Notes under the pieces: generated by a model
Told to the model about the DNA's origin: nothing
The model's database searches: none
The model's input: only the letters and a program-made list of their open reading frames with translations
NCBI RefSeq assembly: GCF_901709675.1
Contig: NC_051105.1
Span: forward strand, 2,294,001 to 2,358,000
Direction: 5' to 3'
Length of the DNA: 64,000 nt
DNA from: Syngnathus acus
Taxonomy: Eukaryota > Chordata > Actinopteri > Syngnathiformes > Syngnathidae
In this document: positions 1-10,583 of the stretch, in pieces
How the letters are laid out: every line of letters starts with the position of its first letter
Position numbering within the stretch: position 1 is the first letter of the stretch
Translations under genes and position numbers: made by a program

Positions 1-3000
1 CACATGCACACGCACCCAAAAATCAAAGGTGACTCGATGGCTGAAGGACAATCACGTCGAGGCCGGCTCGATGCATCGTGACACCTTTTAGCGAATTTAA
101 TATAATCATTTAGATTGGTTAATTACGGAAAATGACATCATCTCCATGCAGAACATGTTGCAGCAAGCACATGAGACAATGGCGCTATGGTTAGCATTAG
201 CACGAATAAAAATGTGCTGCCTCTAGGTTCTATCCTGAGAAAGCATCATTTGCAATGTTACGATGACGATAGTGAAAATTATGAACCATTAAGGAAAAAA
301 GCAAAACTGCTTTTATGATGTCTTGAAAACATAAAAACCTTGATGGCCTTAGAAGTCTTTAAATCCTAAAGACTGAAGTGACAGTGTTTGGTCCTGGTTT
401 TCTTCTTTGCTGACTTTGACAGGATGCCAACGCGACAGCTTTTTGATTGATTTTTAAATTGAATCGGCAAATCTCCGCAGTAGCCCATTCCAGCTAGTCA
501 CGAGATGACATGGAAAACGGAATCCGTGTATTTATTACATCACGACTGGATCACCACTATCACTTCTTTCTGTTGGAATCAGCCAGTCCGCCTTTAAATG
601 GCCTTAGATGTTTTCAAAGTGCTTGCAAAGTTGAATTTCCTTGTGACAACCAGTTCATATCTTGCTTCTCCAAATCCAAAAAGATGATTTAGCATAAAGG
701 AGGCTGTTGAAATTCATCCGTGATTGACGCATCATGTCGGCATTAGCATTCAGCAGCCAACCGGATTACTGTCCCGCTCCAGAATGACCTCCTTTATTTT
801 ATCCAATGGCATTTCTATGCAGTATTAATCAGAGGGAGCTTTTAGGACTGACATTTTTTCCCAACTTTCAATCTTATTTTTTTTCTCTCAGTCTCATTGT
901 GTGACTGCTAATGAGATCTTGGGAGGAATCTTCCATTTCCTGCCAGGCTCGATGGCATTTAACACGAAGAACAGATTGTTTTGACACTTTTCCACACGCA
1001 TTTCTTCTTGTATATTTTTTCTTTTTTTTCTTTAGCGGGTAAAGCGTGACGGGTAACCAGCGATTGTATTGCGAGACCACAAAGCAATTACACGCGGCTG
1101 CAAGCTGTTTGGGTTTTCATTCAGTGACATCACACTGGATTTAATTACATATGAATCATAATCATAATCATTATGATAGCAGATTAGTAGCGTCAAGCTT
1201 CGCAGTCTTGCTTTTGTTTAGGACACCGTGTTCTCCTCATTAAGAGTTTAGCAAAGGGAACAAACATTTTATGACATCGACTACATTTTGTCATCTAATT
1301 TTGCCACTTTTTTGTAAATGGATTGATTTCAAGCAGCTACTTTGGCTAGCGTCTTTCTTATCCCAAGATATTTGAGCCATAAAAGTACAGAACGTACTGT
1401 ATATCCCCTTAAAACCTCCGGTGGCAGAATTATATCCCATCGGGTCGTTTCTGGGCTTTCCGAGCAGCGGCAAGAAATGCTAAACCGCTAGCTCGCAAGC
1501 TAACAGGCTTGCGGGGCTCTTTTCAAATGGCGGGAAGGAGAGGAGGCTCAGCTAGCTAGCTAACAGCATACTTTAGTGTGATAAATTTCACGTCAATGTG
1601 AATGTGATGCGGTAATTAAACGTAAAACTTAAAAGCTAGTCCACTCCATTTAGCAAATTGCTATGTCAGTTGTTCAACTGTTAACAAATCAGTAGTCAAT
1701 TCGGTCCGCTTAGTGTGGAAGCTGGTTTGTGAGTCGAGGAATGACAGACGTCTCCGTGAATGTCCGAACCTTTTGGCCCACTCTTGTTTTTACACCACCA
1801 CAACAAATTGAATCCGTCTGCGAAAGTGACTCATTGGTGTTAGCTCAAAGGCACCCTAGTGTGTGTTTGTGTGCGTGTGTCTATGTGTGTGTGCATGTAG
1901 TTGTGCACCAAGCTTTTATTAAAGCTGTGCGGCAGTGGCTTGATGAATACCTGCTGTTAAAATCCAATAAGATGGATTTGTGGCTTTTTTCCTGGCTCTT
2001 GTTACACCAAGTCATTATCTCTACCCACCCTTTCCTGATCAGCTGTTTGTGTGCGAAGGAGATCAATGGCGTGTCACCAACCCGCCACGCCGTGTCCCAA
2101 TTGGTCACCGGCGACACGTCGTAAGCATTAGCTGTCGGTGTGAGCCGGTGGAAAGCGCAAAGCGTCGGCGGCGATGAAATGCCAGCGCTCTTAATTGCAC
2201 CGCTCGCCAGTTTTTATTCTTTTTGAAAAGCTTGACAGGACGGTTCTCGCCCAGAATATAGCAATTTTTTGGGGAAAGATATATTTTTTAGGGGTGGAGT
2301 AGGTCTATTGCAATTTTGTTGTGGCAAAATATAACTTTTTGTGATCAATTATTACATTTTGGTGTGCAAATATTGCATTTTGAAAGCTAAATATTAATTT
2401 TATGCCATAAGACAACTTGGGCCATAAAATTGTGATGAATATTGCATTTTGAAGTATTTCCTTTTGTGGACAAAAAGGATTTGTTACCACTTTTTTGACC
2501 TTTTTTTTTGCAATATTGCACTTTTTAGTCCAGATTTAGCATTTGTTCTCAACTTTGTGATTACTTATTACATTGCTGTGCTCAAATATTAACCTTCTAA
2601 CCCTACGCCTTCCCAAAATGCTGCTTATCAGTGCTAATCAATAAACACTGCGCTCAACTGTGTCGAGTAGCCCTGCGCAGAGTTCCTAATCTACCGCCTC
2701 TGTTGTTTTTGAATGTTGATTTTTTTTTAGCCACGGTAAGCTTTCCCGTTGCCGTGTTTTATCTGAGTCAAGTCAATTTGCCGGCTGTCTTGTAAGGCTG
2801 CCCTATAAAATAAAACGTCGCACTCATCCCTCAGCAGTGATCTGCATGCCAACCACTTTGCGGCCTAATAGAAAATGTATAATGCGCCCTCGTCGGCGGC
2901 GAGGCTCATGAATAAAAGCGGTTTCGCTGGCACGCACTTGCAGGCCACTCGTAAACATGCTGATGGAATGCAATCAGATTTGTCCCTTTATTTACATAAC

Positions 3001-3518
3001 GTACGTGCTGGTCTGTTTTCCCAAGATTGTTTGTCAAATCAAGTTTTTCAGACAACTTCATCATTTAGTGAGGAAGAAAACAACAAAATATTACATTTAC
3101 CTGGATTAGCTCATTTGACCATCAAACTATCATTTTAACAGCAACTCACAAAGCTTTTTTGTGGCCTATTCAGCCGTAAAAAAAATTTCGTCAGCTGATG
3201 GAGTCGGTACGTCCGACCGCCGCGTGGCGTAAACACGTCCCGGTGGGGGAATGACGACGTCTGGCACGATAACAGCTGATAACGGCTGATAACGGCAGAT
3301 AGCCATAATTCCTTCATGGTCCCCCGATGTGGAGCATGTGAGGAATCCGGCACACAGATCAACACACAAACAACTGTGTGTGTGTTTGGGGGGGGGGATC
3401 CTCACACTCATTTGCCAGTGTGGGAGCTTGGGGGGTGACCTCAATCAGGCCGCGAGCTTACAGTGCCAGCACACAGGATTTGGACGCAATGTTCTTTTTT
3501 AAACAATGAGGTCAAGTG

Positions 3519-3541
3519 TGGTGTGTGTGTGTGTGTGTGTG
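3519..3541. repeat. TG/CA microsatellite
   Basis: A run of about eleven TG units seen directly in the sequence. It lies in non-coding DNA left of the SINE. Confidence 0.9.
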
Positions 3542-4568
3542 TTTTATCAGGCATATTGCTTATTGTGCTTACCATTCTTCTTTACACTGCGTCGTACGAA
3601 CCTGCAGGCGCCCGCATGGACACACCAGGTGTTGCGCAACTGCATACAAAGCCGGCCGTGTTTTTGTAAAATACGATAGTGTGAAACACAGTTTTTGCCT
3701 GATTAAAAAATGTTGTTGGTGTTTTTGGGGCGCGTCATTTGATTGGAGTGTAAGTAAGTAGCGAGGCCTCCGTCTCCATAAACGCGGACCGTTAGCCACA
3801 ACTCAATCAATCCAGCCCATTGATTCAGCGAGGAGATCTCCCCCCTGTTTACGGCGCTCATTTTCCCGCTTAACTTTTTGGGCCAAAGAGCACGGCCGTA
3901 AAGTTCGCCCGGCTGTGACTTTACACGAAAGAAAAACACCCGCGCTGGCTTTTAATCGACAGCCGTTAAAATTAACGCCGCATGGCGTTTTACGGCCGCT
4001 TTTGTGTCCGCCGATATTCCGCAAAATGACGCAGGAGAGATAGCCGTGATGACCCCTGACCTCATTCTTAATTCTATTGCGAGTCGGTGTTGATTTAAGG
4101 GCAAGTAGATAATATTTGGATTTTTTTTTCTTTGTGATATTTTTAAAAAATAGAGGAGAATTGGTACTGATAACTCTTGGCCTGATTCTTGATTCCATTA
4201 ATCACACTGAGAGTTCCCGCTAGGTGCGTCAGCCCTTTAATTGACACGACGGGGGTGCACGAGGGGGGCGTGGGAGTCGGCATTGATGTGATAGCATGAA
4301 AGATCAACGCAAATGTCAGGCAGCCGCCTTTCCTCTCGGGAGGCGGCCCAGCCAGAACTAAGAAAATGTTTCCATTTCTTGCCTGTGATTAGGAGCAGCA
4401 GACGATTGAACAAGAGCAGCCGTCATTTCAAATCGGGATATGATGAAATCTCATTTTCTCTTCTTTGCTATCAGGTCTTTTTTTTTCTTTTTAACCAAAT
4501 TTCATTATTTTTTTTTTTAGTCAGTTATATCGGGTAAGTCAAGTGAGAACACGTTCTCATTTACAATA

Positions 4569-4700
4569 ACGACCTGAAGTCAAGGTGTGTGAAGTGTCAC
4601 GCCCAAGGCCACGACGACACATGACTCGGACAGAAATGGGTTCGAACCGCCGACCCTCCGGTTACCGATCGACTCGCTCTACTGCCTGAGCCACGGCCGC
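4569..4700 (-). mobile_element. tRNA-derived SINE, V-SINE-like
   Basis: On the minus strand the segment has a pol III A-box-like TGGCTCAGGCAG (4682-4693) and a B-box GGTTCGAACCC (4638-4648) in the spacing of a tRNA gene. It is followed by a tail containing GGCCTTGGGCGTGACACTTC, which resembles the conserved body of teleost V-SINEs. The tRNA-like part does not fold into a plausible tRNA (I see no clean acceptor stem) and it continues into the tail, so it reads as a SINE and not a tRNA gene. The family name is from memory. Confidence 0.6.
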
Positions 4701-5457
4701 AAGCACTCGACCCGGATGGCGACGCTTGCCGGCGGGTTGCCGTGACAACTCGCTGGCAGCTGCTGCGAGGCTGCGCCTTTCTGATTTAGAGGCTGCCATC
4801 TGGACCTAGATTGATTTTTTTTTAAATAAAAAAAACGACAGATCAGCTCGTTACCTTGACGATCTTAAAACGCTTTACAGCAACGAGCGGCCCGGACCTC
4901 ATTTTTAGCTCGAGTTTTTGTTGTTGCTTTAGACTTGGACGGTTGTCTGACATTTTCATTGTAGGGTCATTTGGAATATTTCCATTTTTGTTGTTTTTTT
5001 GGCTTGTGATTTGGTCAGACAGCTCTCATAATTTGAACCGAGTATATAAGACAGATGGCCAATGCTTAATTGTGAAAATGGCAGTGAAGTTTGATGGTTT
5101 GCAGGGAAACATCAAACTATTTGTAAAATTCAGCCCCCGAAGCCAGTTTCACCTAGCAGGATGGAATTTGGTGGAAATGTCTATCATGAGTAGACCCACA
5201 AAAAAGTCTCAAGAAGCCAAGCCAGAAAATTCACAGCAAATCTGCCGTTCTTGTTCAAAGCGGCCATTTCATGATCAAATTAGCCATTACCAGAGGCCCT
5301 TAAAATGTAAACTACACCTCCATCTTTTGTCCAATTGTGCCCAAATTTGATGTGTGACACTAAATTGTGAGCCATTTTCTTTTTTATTATTGTGTGTGGG
5401 CGTAGCATGGCGGTAAACTTTGATGACTGTTCCCTGAAAAGCTCCCGACAAGTACAC

Positions 5458-5481
5458 CAGCAGCAGCAGCAGCAGCAGCAA
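5458..5481. repeat. CAG trinucleotide repeat
   Basis: Seven to eight CAG units read directly, in non-coding DNA just left of the Helitron-like array. Confidence 0.85.
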
Positions 5482-5623
5482 TAATGAGAAACTTTTATTG
5501 ATTTTTAAACACAGCTTTTTTTTGTGGGTTACTCCATTTACGGTTCGATCCGGCTAATAATATTTATTGATGGAGGCATTAGTGAAGAAAACTCCACCAA
5601 GTGCAGTGGTTTCTAAACTTCAT

Positions 5624-5709
5624 TGTGTGAAGGCGATGGCCTTCACACATATGTTATTCTACACCATTCTCTATTATTATTATTGTGTGAAGGCGATGGC
5701 CTTCACACA
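5624..5709 (+). repeat. Duplicated 26-nt hairpin at the 5' end of the Helitron-like element
   Basis: The perfect inverted repeat TGTGTGAAGGC / GCCTTCACACA with a 4-nt loop occurs at 5624-5649 and again at 5684-5709, exactly 60 bp apart. Both copies are followed by ATATGTTATTCTAC. The second copy lies just inside the TCTCTA terminus at 5668, so the first looks like a partial duplicate of the element's left end or an older nested end. Confidence 0.7.
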
Positions 5710-8139
5710 TATGTTATTCTACTTTATTATTATTATTATTATTCTCTTTTATTCTCCACACTTTTTTGTCCCGCTTCTTCTTCCACAAAATTCATCCGAT
5801 TCACTCCATTCCACTTTTCACGTATTCCAAATATTCACGACATGAGCGCTTCCATTTTTCTAATTCCGAAAATTTTCCGTTTTCGCAAAATTCCCAGAAT
5901 TCCGACAAATTTTTCCCCATTCATTCTTAATGTAACATTCGACATTTCACAAAATTTCGTTTTTCACCTCTCATTTCTACATTTTTCAACCGATTCAACC
6001 CATTCCAACTTTCAACTGTTCAACCTTTTGCCTACCTATTCCACAACTTCCCACTTACCAAAAACTTCACATCTTTTATTTTGAAATTCAACCAAATTTC
6101 TCTAAAATTCCGTTTTTCTACTCTAATTTCTACATTTTTCAACCGATTCAACCCATTCCAACTTTCAACTGTTCATCTTTTGCCTACCTATTCCACAACT
6201 TCCCACTTACCAAAAACTTCACATCTTTTATTTTGAAATTCAACCAAAATTCACTAAAATTCCGTTTTTCTACTCTAATTTCTACATTTTTCAACCGATT
6301 CAACCCATTCCAACTTTCAACTGTTCAACCTTTTGCCTACCTATTCCACAACTTCCCACTTACCAAAAACTTCACATCTTTTATTTTGAAATTCAACCAA
6401 AATTCTCTAAAATTCCGTTTTTCTACTCTAATTTCTACATTTTTCAACCGATTCCACCCATTCCAACTTTCAACTGTTCATCTTTTGCCTACCTATTCCA
6501 CAACTTCCAACTTACCAAAAACTTCACATCTTTTATTTTGAAATTCAACCAAAATTCACTAAAATTCCGTTTTTCTACTCTAATTTCTACATTTTTCAAC
6601 CGATTCAACCCATTCCAACTTTCAACTGTTCATCTTTTGCCTACCTATTCCACAACTTCCCACTTACCAAAAACTTCACATCTTTTATTTTGAAATTCAC
6701 ACCCAATTCCTTTTTCCTTTCTCATTTCTACATTTTTCAACCGATTCAACCCATTCCAACTTTCAACTGTTCATCATTTTCTACCTATTCCACAACTTAC
6801 CAAAAACTTCACATCTTTTATTTTGAAATTCACACCCAATTCTCCAATATTTCCTTTTTCCCTTCTCATTTCTACATTTTTCAACCGATTCAACCCATTC
6901 CAACTTTCAACTGTTCATCATTTTTCTACCTATTCCACAACTTCCCAAAAACTTCACATCTTTTATTTTGAAATTCACACCCAATTCCTTTTTCCCTTCT
7001 CATTTCTACATTTTTCAACCGATTCAACCCATTCCAACTTTCAACTGTTCATCATTTTTCTACCTATTCCACAATTTACCAAAAACTTCACATCTTTTAT
7101 TTTGAAATTCACACCCAATTCTCCAATATTTCCTTTTTTCCTTCTCATTTCTACATTTTTCAACCGATTCAACCCATTCCAACTTTCAACTGTTCATCAT
7201 TTTTCTACCTATTCCACAACTTCCCAAAAACTTCACATCTTTTATTTTGAAATTCACACCCAATTCCTTTTTCCCTTCTCATTTCTACATTTTTCAACCG
7301 ATTCAACCCATTCCAACTTTCAACTGTTCATCATTTTTCTACCTATTCCACAACTTCCCACTTACCAAAAACTTCACATCTTTTATTTTGAAATTCACAC
7401 CCAATTCCTTTTCCCCATCTCATTTCTACATTTTTCAACCGATTCAACCCATTCCAACTTTCAACTGTTCATCATTTTTCTACCTATTCCACAACTTCCC
7501 ACTTACCATAAACTTCACATCTTTTATTTTGAAATTCACACCCAATTCCTTTTTCCTTTCTCATTTCTACATTTTTCAACCGATTCAACCCATTCCAACT
7601 TTCAACTGTTCATCATTTTCTACCTATTCCACAACTTCCCACTTACCAAAAACTTCACATCTTTTATTTTGAAATTCACACCCAATTCTCCAATATTTCC
7701 TTTTCCCCTTCTCATTTCTACATTTTTCAACCGATTCAACCCATTCCAACTTTCAACTGTTCATTATTTTTCTACCTATTCTACAATTTACCAAAAACTT
7801 CACATCTTTTATTTTGAAATTCACACCCAATTCTCCAATATTTCCTTTTTCCCTTCTCATTTCTACATTTTTCAACCGATTCAACCCATTCCAACTTTCA
7901 ACTGTTCATCATTTTTCTACCTATTCCACAACTTCCCAAAAACTTCACATCTTTTATTTTGAAATTCACACCCAATTCCTTTTTCCCTTCTCATTTCTAC
8001 ATTTTTCAACCGATTCAACCCATTCCAACTTTCAACCTTTTGCCTACCTATTTCACAACTTCCCACTTACATTCCCCGAAGAAGTTATTCATACATTTCG
8101 CCTTCACACGCAATTTCTCCAGAAATTGCACATTCTAGT
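5668..8139 (+). mobile_element. Non-autonomous Helitron-like element, copy 1
   Basis: The left end reads TCTCTATTATTATTATTG, matching the TC-start (TCTCTAYTA) of classical Helitrons, and is preceded by T. The right end has a perfect 8-bp-stem hairpin GCAATTTCTCCAGAAATTGC (8110-8129), six bases of spacer and then CTAGT (8135-8139), the standard Helitron 3' signature. There is no terminal inverted repeat and no Rep/helicase coding capacity, so it is non-autonomous. The interior is a unique head (about 5730-5960), a minisatellite of 14 repeat anchors and a 70-bp tail. Long open frames inside are artefacts of the stop-poor repeat. Confidence 0.72.
5965..8066 (+). repeat. Minisatellite inside Helitron copy 1 (134-153 bp units)
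   Basis: The anchor TACATTTTTCAACCGATTCA recurs at about 5978, 6131, 6283, 6436, 6588, 6729, 6873, 7007, 7152, 7286, 7427, 7568, 7719, 7864 and 7998. Spacings begin at 152-153 bp, then become a mixture of 141, 144-145, 134 and 151 bp. The 144/145 + 134 pair recurs three times, suggesting a two-unit higher-order repeat of about 279 bp. Length variants come from presence or absence of a CCACTTACC-type block and of a CTCCAATATTTCC-type block. Units are AT-rich and pyrimidine-biased on the plus strand. Confidence 0.9.
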
Positions 8140-10221
8140 TATTATTATTATTCTCTTTTATTCTCCACACTTTTTTGACACGCTTCTTCTTCCACAAAAT
8201 TCATCCGATTCACTCCATTCCACTTTTCACGTATTCCAAATATTCACGACACGAGCGCTTCCATTTTTCTCGTTCCGAAAATTTTCCGTTTTCGCAAAAT
8301 TCCCAGAATTCCGACAAATTTTTCCCCATTCATTCTTAATGTCACATTCGACATTTCATAAAATTTCGTTTTTCACCTCTCATTTCTACATTTTTCAACC
8401 GATTCAACCCATTCCAACTTTCAACTGTTCAACCTTTTGCCTACCTATTCCACAACTTCCCACTTACCAAAAATTCCAAATTTGAAATTCAACCAAAATT
8501 CTCTAAAATTTCGTTTTTCTACTCTAATTTCTACATTTTTCAACCGATTCAACCCATTCCAACTTTCAACTGTTCATCCTTTTGCCTACCTATTCCACAA
8601 CTTCCCACTTACCAAAAATTCCAAATTTTCAAATTTGAAATTCAACCAAAATTCTCTAAAATCTCGTTTTTCTACTCTAATTTCTACATTTTTCAACCGA
8701 TTCAACCCATTCCAACTTTCAACCTTTCGCCTACCTATTCCACAACTTCCCACTTAACAAAAATTCCAAATTTGAAATTCAACCAAATTCTCAAATTTCG
8801 TTTTTCTACTCTAATTTCTACATTTTTCAACCGATTCAACCCATTCCAACTTTCAACCTTTTGCCTACCTATTCCACAACTTCCCACATACCAAAAATTC
8901 CAAATTTGAAATTCAACCAAATTCTCCAAAATTTCGTTTTTCTACTCTAATTTCTACATTTTTCAACCGATTCAACCCATTCCAACTTTCAACCTTTTGC
9001 CTACCTATTCCACAACTTCCCACTTACCAAAAATTCCAAATTTGAAATTCAACCAAATTCTCCAAAATTTCGTTTTTCTACTCTAATTTCTACATTTTTC
9101 AACCGATTCAACCCATTCCAACTTTCAACCTTTTGCCTACCTATTCCACAACTTCCCACTTACAGAAAATTTGAAATTCGACCAAATTCTCCTAAATTCC
9201 GTTTTTCTACTCTAATTTCTACATTTTTCAACCGATTCAACCCATTCCAACTTTCAATTGTAATTCCTAATTTTCAAATTTGAAATTCGACCAAATTCTC
9301 CAAATTCTCGTTTTTCTACTCTAATTTCTATATTTTTCAACCGATTCAACCCATTCCAAGTTTCAATTGTAATTCCTAATTTTCAAATTTGAAATTCGAC
9401 CAAATTCTCCAAAATTTTGTTTTTCTACTCTAATTTATACATTTTTCAACTGATTCAACCGATTCCAACTTTCAATTGTAATTCCGAATTTTCTAATTTG
9501 AAATTCGACCAAATTCTCCAAAATTTCGTTTTTCTACTCTAATTTCCACATTTTTTAACCGATTCATCCCATTCCAACTTTCAATTGTAATTCCAAACTT
9601 TCTAATTTGAAATTCGACCAAATTCTCCAAATTCTCGTTTTTCTACTCTAATTTCTATATTTTTCAACCGATTCAACCCATTCCAAGTTTCAATTGTAAT
9701 TCCTAATTTTCCAATTTGAAATTCGACCAAATTTTCCATAATTTCGTTTTTCTACTCTAATTTCTACATTTTTCAACCGATTCAACCCATTTCCAACTTT
9801 CAATTGTAATTACAAATTTTCAAATTTGAAATTCGACCAAATTCTTCAAAATTTCGTTTTTCTACTCGAATTTCTACTTTTTTCTACCGATTCAACCCAT
9901 TCCAAATTTCAATTGTAATTTCAAATTTGAAATTCGACCAAATTCTCCAAAATTCCGTTTTCTACTCTAATTTCTACATTTTTCAACCGATTCAACCCAT
10001 TCCAACTTTCAACTGTTCATCTTTTGCCTACCTATTCCACAACTTCCCACTTACCAAATATTCCAAACTTTCAATTTTGAAATTCACCACCAATTCTCCA
10101 AATTTTCTACATTTCTCAAGTAATTCAACACGTTTCAACGTCATTCGGCAGCATTCCCCGAAGAAGTTATTCATACATTTCGCCTTCACACGCAATTTCT
10201 CCAGAAATTGCACATTCTAGT
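8140..10221 (+). mobile_element. Helitron-like element, copy 2, 5'-truncated and fused to copy 1
   Basis: Directly after the CTAGT end of copy 1 the sequence resumes inside the (TTA)n stretch of the element head, then repeats the unique head (8148-8388 parallels 5730-5960). It runs through its own minisatellite and ends with the same 70-bp tail: hairpin GCAATTTCTCCAGAAATTGC at 10192-10211 and CTAGT at 10217-10221. It lacks the TCTCTA terminus and the TGTGTGAAGGC hairpin. The two copies share orientation and nothing lies between them. Confidence 0.7.
8380..10100 (+). repeat. Minisatellite inside Helitron copy 2 (145 to 109 bp units)
   Basis: The same core unit is present. Anchors lie at about 8387, 8532, 8685, 8819, 8955, 9091, 9220, 9329, 9438, 9547, 9656, 9765, 9875 and 9980. 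Spacing falls from 145-153 bp through 134-136 bp to a run of nearly constant 109-bp units in the distal part, where the CCTACCTATTCCACAACTTC block is deleted and replaced by CAATTGTAATTCC. The two arrays have therefore diverged in unit structure while keeping the same core. Confidence 0.88.
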
Positions 10222-10405
10222 TTGGATTTGAAGTTCATATGTATGGTGGTACTTTTTTTTAGGTTGTGTTTCACACAAAACAATAGTTTCTCACCAAAAA
10301 GTGGAGCAAATAAGTTTTTTTTGTACTATTCTTATTTTTAATATTAATAAATGTTTTCCCTTTGCAGCTGCATCCCACTTGGCGGTTAAAGGAGCGGTCG
10401 TCACC

Positions 10406-10583
10406 ATGACAACGTCCATGGCCGGCCTCCTCCTGCTGAGGCTCCTCCTCCTCATAATCCCGTCGACGGCGGTGGCAACGGTTCTTCCCAACGCTACGTC
10501 AGCGTTCTCGACGGTGTCGCTTTTTCAGCCGCTCACCCAGCCCGAGTGCTCCAAGAAAGAACATCCCAAAGTATCCACACAAG
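10406..10583 (+). CDS. sema5b: sema5b exon with start codon and signal peptide
   Basis: Encodes a short polar start, a leucine-rich hydrophobic core ([12 protein letters not shown]) and a stretch ending KEHPKVSTQ that aligns with the pre-Sema segment of human SEMA5B (SKHPTVAF). A second in-frame ATG lies four codons after the first. The donor GTTAGA at 10584 leaves one base for the next codon. Confidence 0.85.

Larger units (their letters stand above)
1..5621. other. Non-coding sequence upstream of the sema5b coding exons
   Basis: I see no exon that resembles a known protein in this stretch. Short open frames here lack splice context and recognisable motifs. It may be the 5' flank or a long first intron of sema5b, because the first recognised coding exon (from about 10368) begins directly after a splice acceptor, so at least one exon lies further upstream. 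Contents include a TG run near 3519-3541, a three-fold 11-bp repeat at about 3271-3302, a degenerate AT-rich repeat with recurring ATATTGCATTTTG between about 2270 and 2530, a tRNA-derived SINE at 4569-4700 and a CAG run at 5458-5481. Confidence 0.6.

Noticed and set aside
1729-2124. 131-codon open frame on the plus strand
   Set aside because: Spans a TG-type simple repeat, has no homology that I recognise and no splice context.
4638-4700. Possible tRNA gene on the minus strand
   Set aside because: A and B boxes are present, but there is no convincing acceptor stem and the sequence runs on into a SINE tail, so a SINE head is the better reading.
5567-8485. Long open reading frames (up to 379 codons) rich in Phe, Ser and His across the minisatellite
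   Set aside because: They are translations of the AT-rich, stop-poor tandem repeat. Unit length is mostly not a multiple of three, several frames stay open at once, and there is no start context or known motif. They are not a gene.
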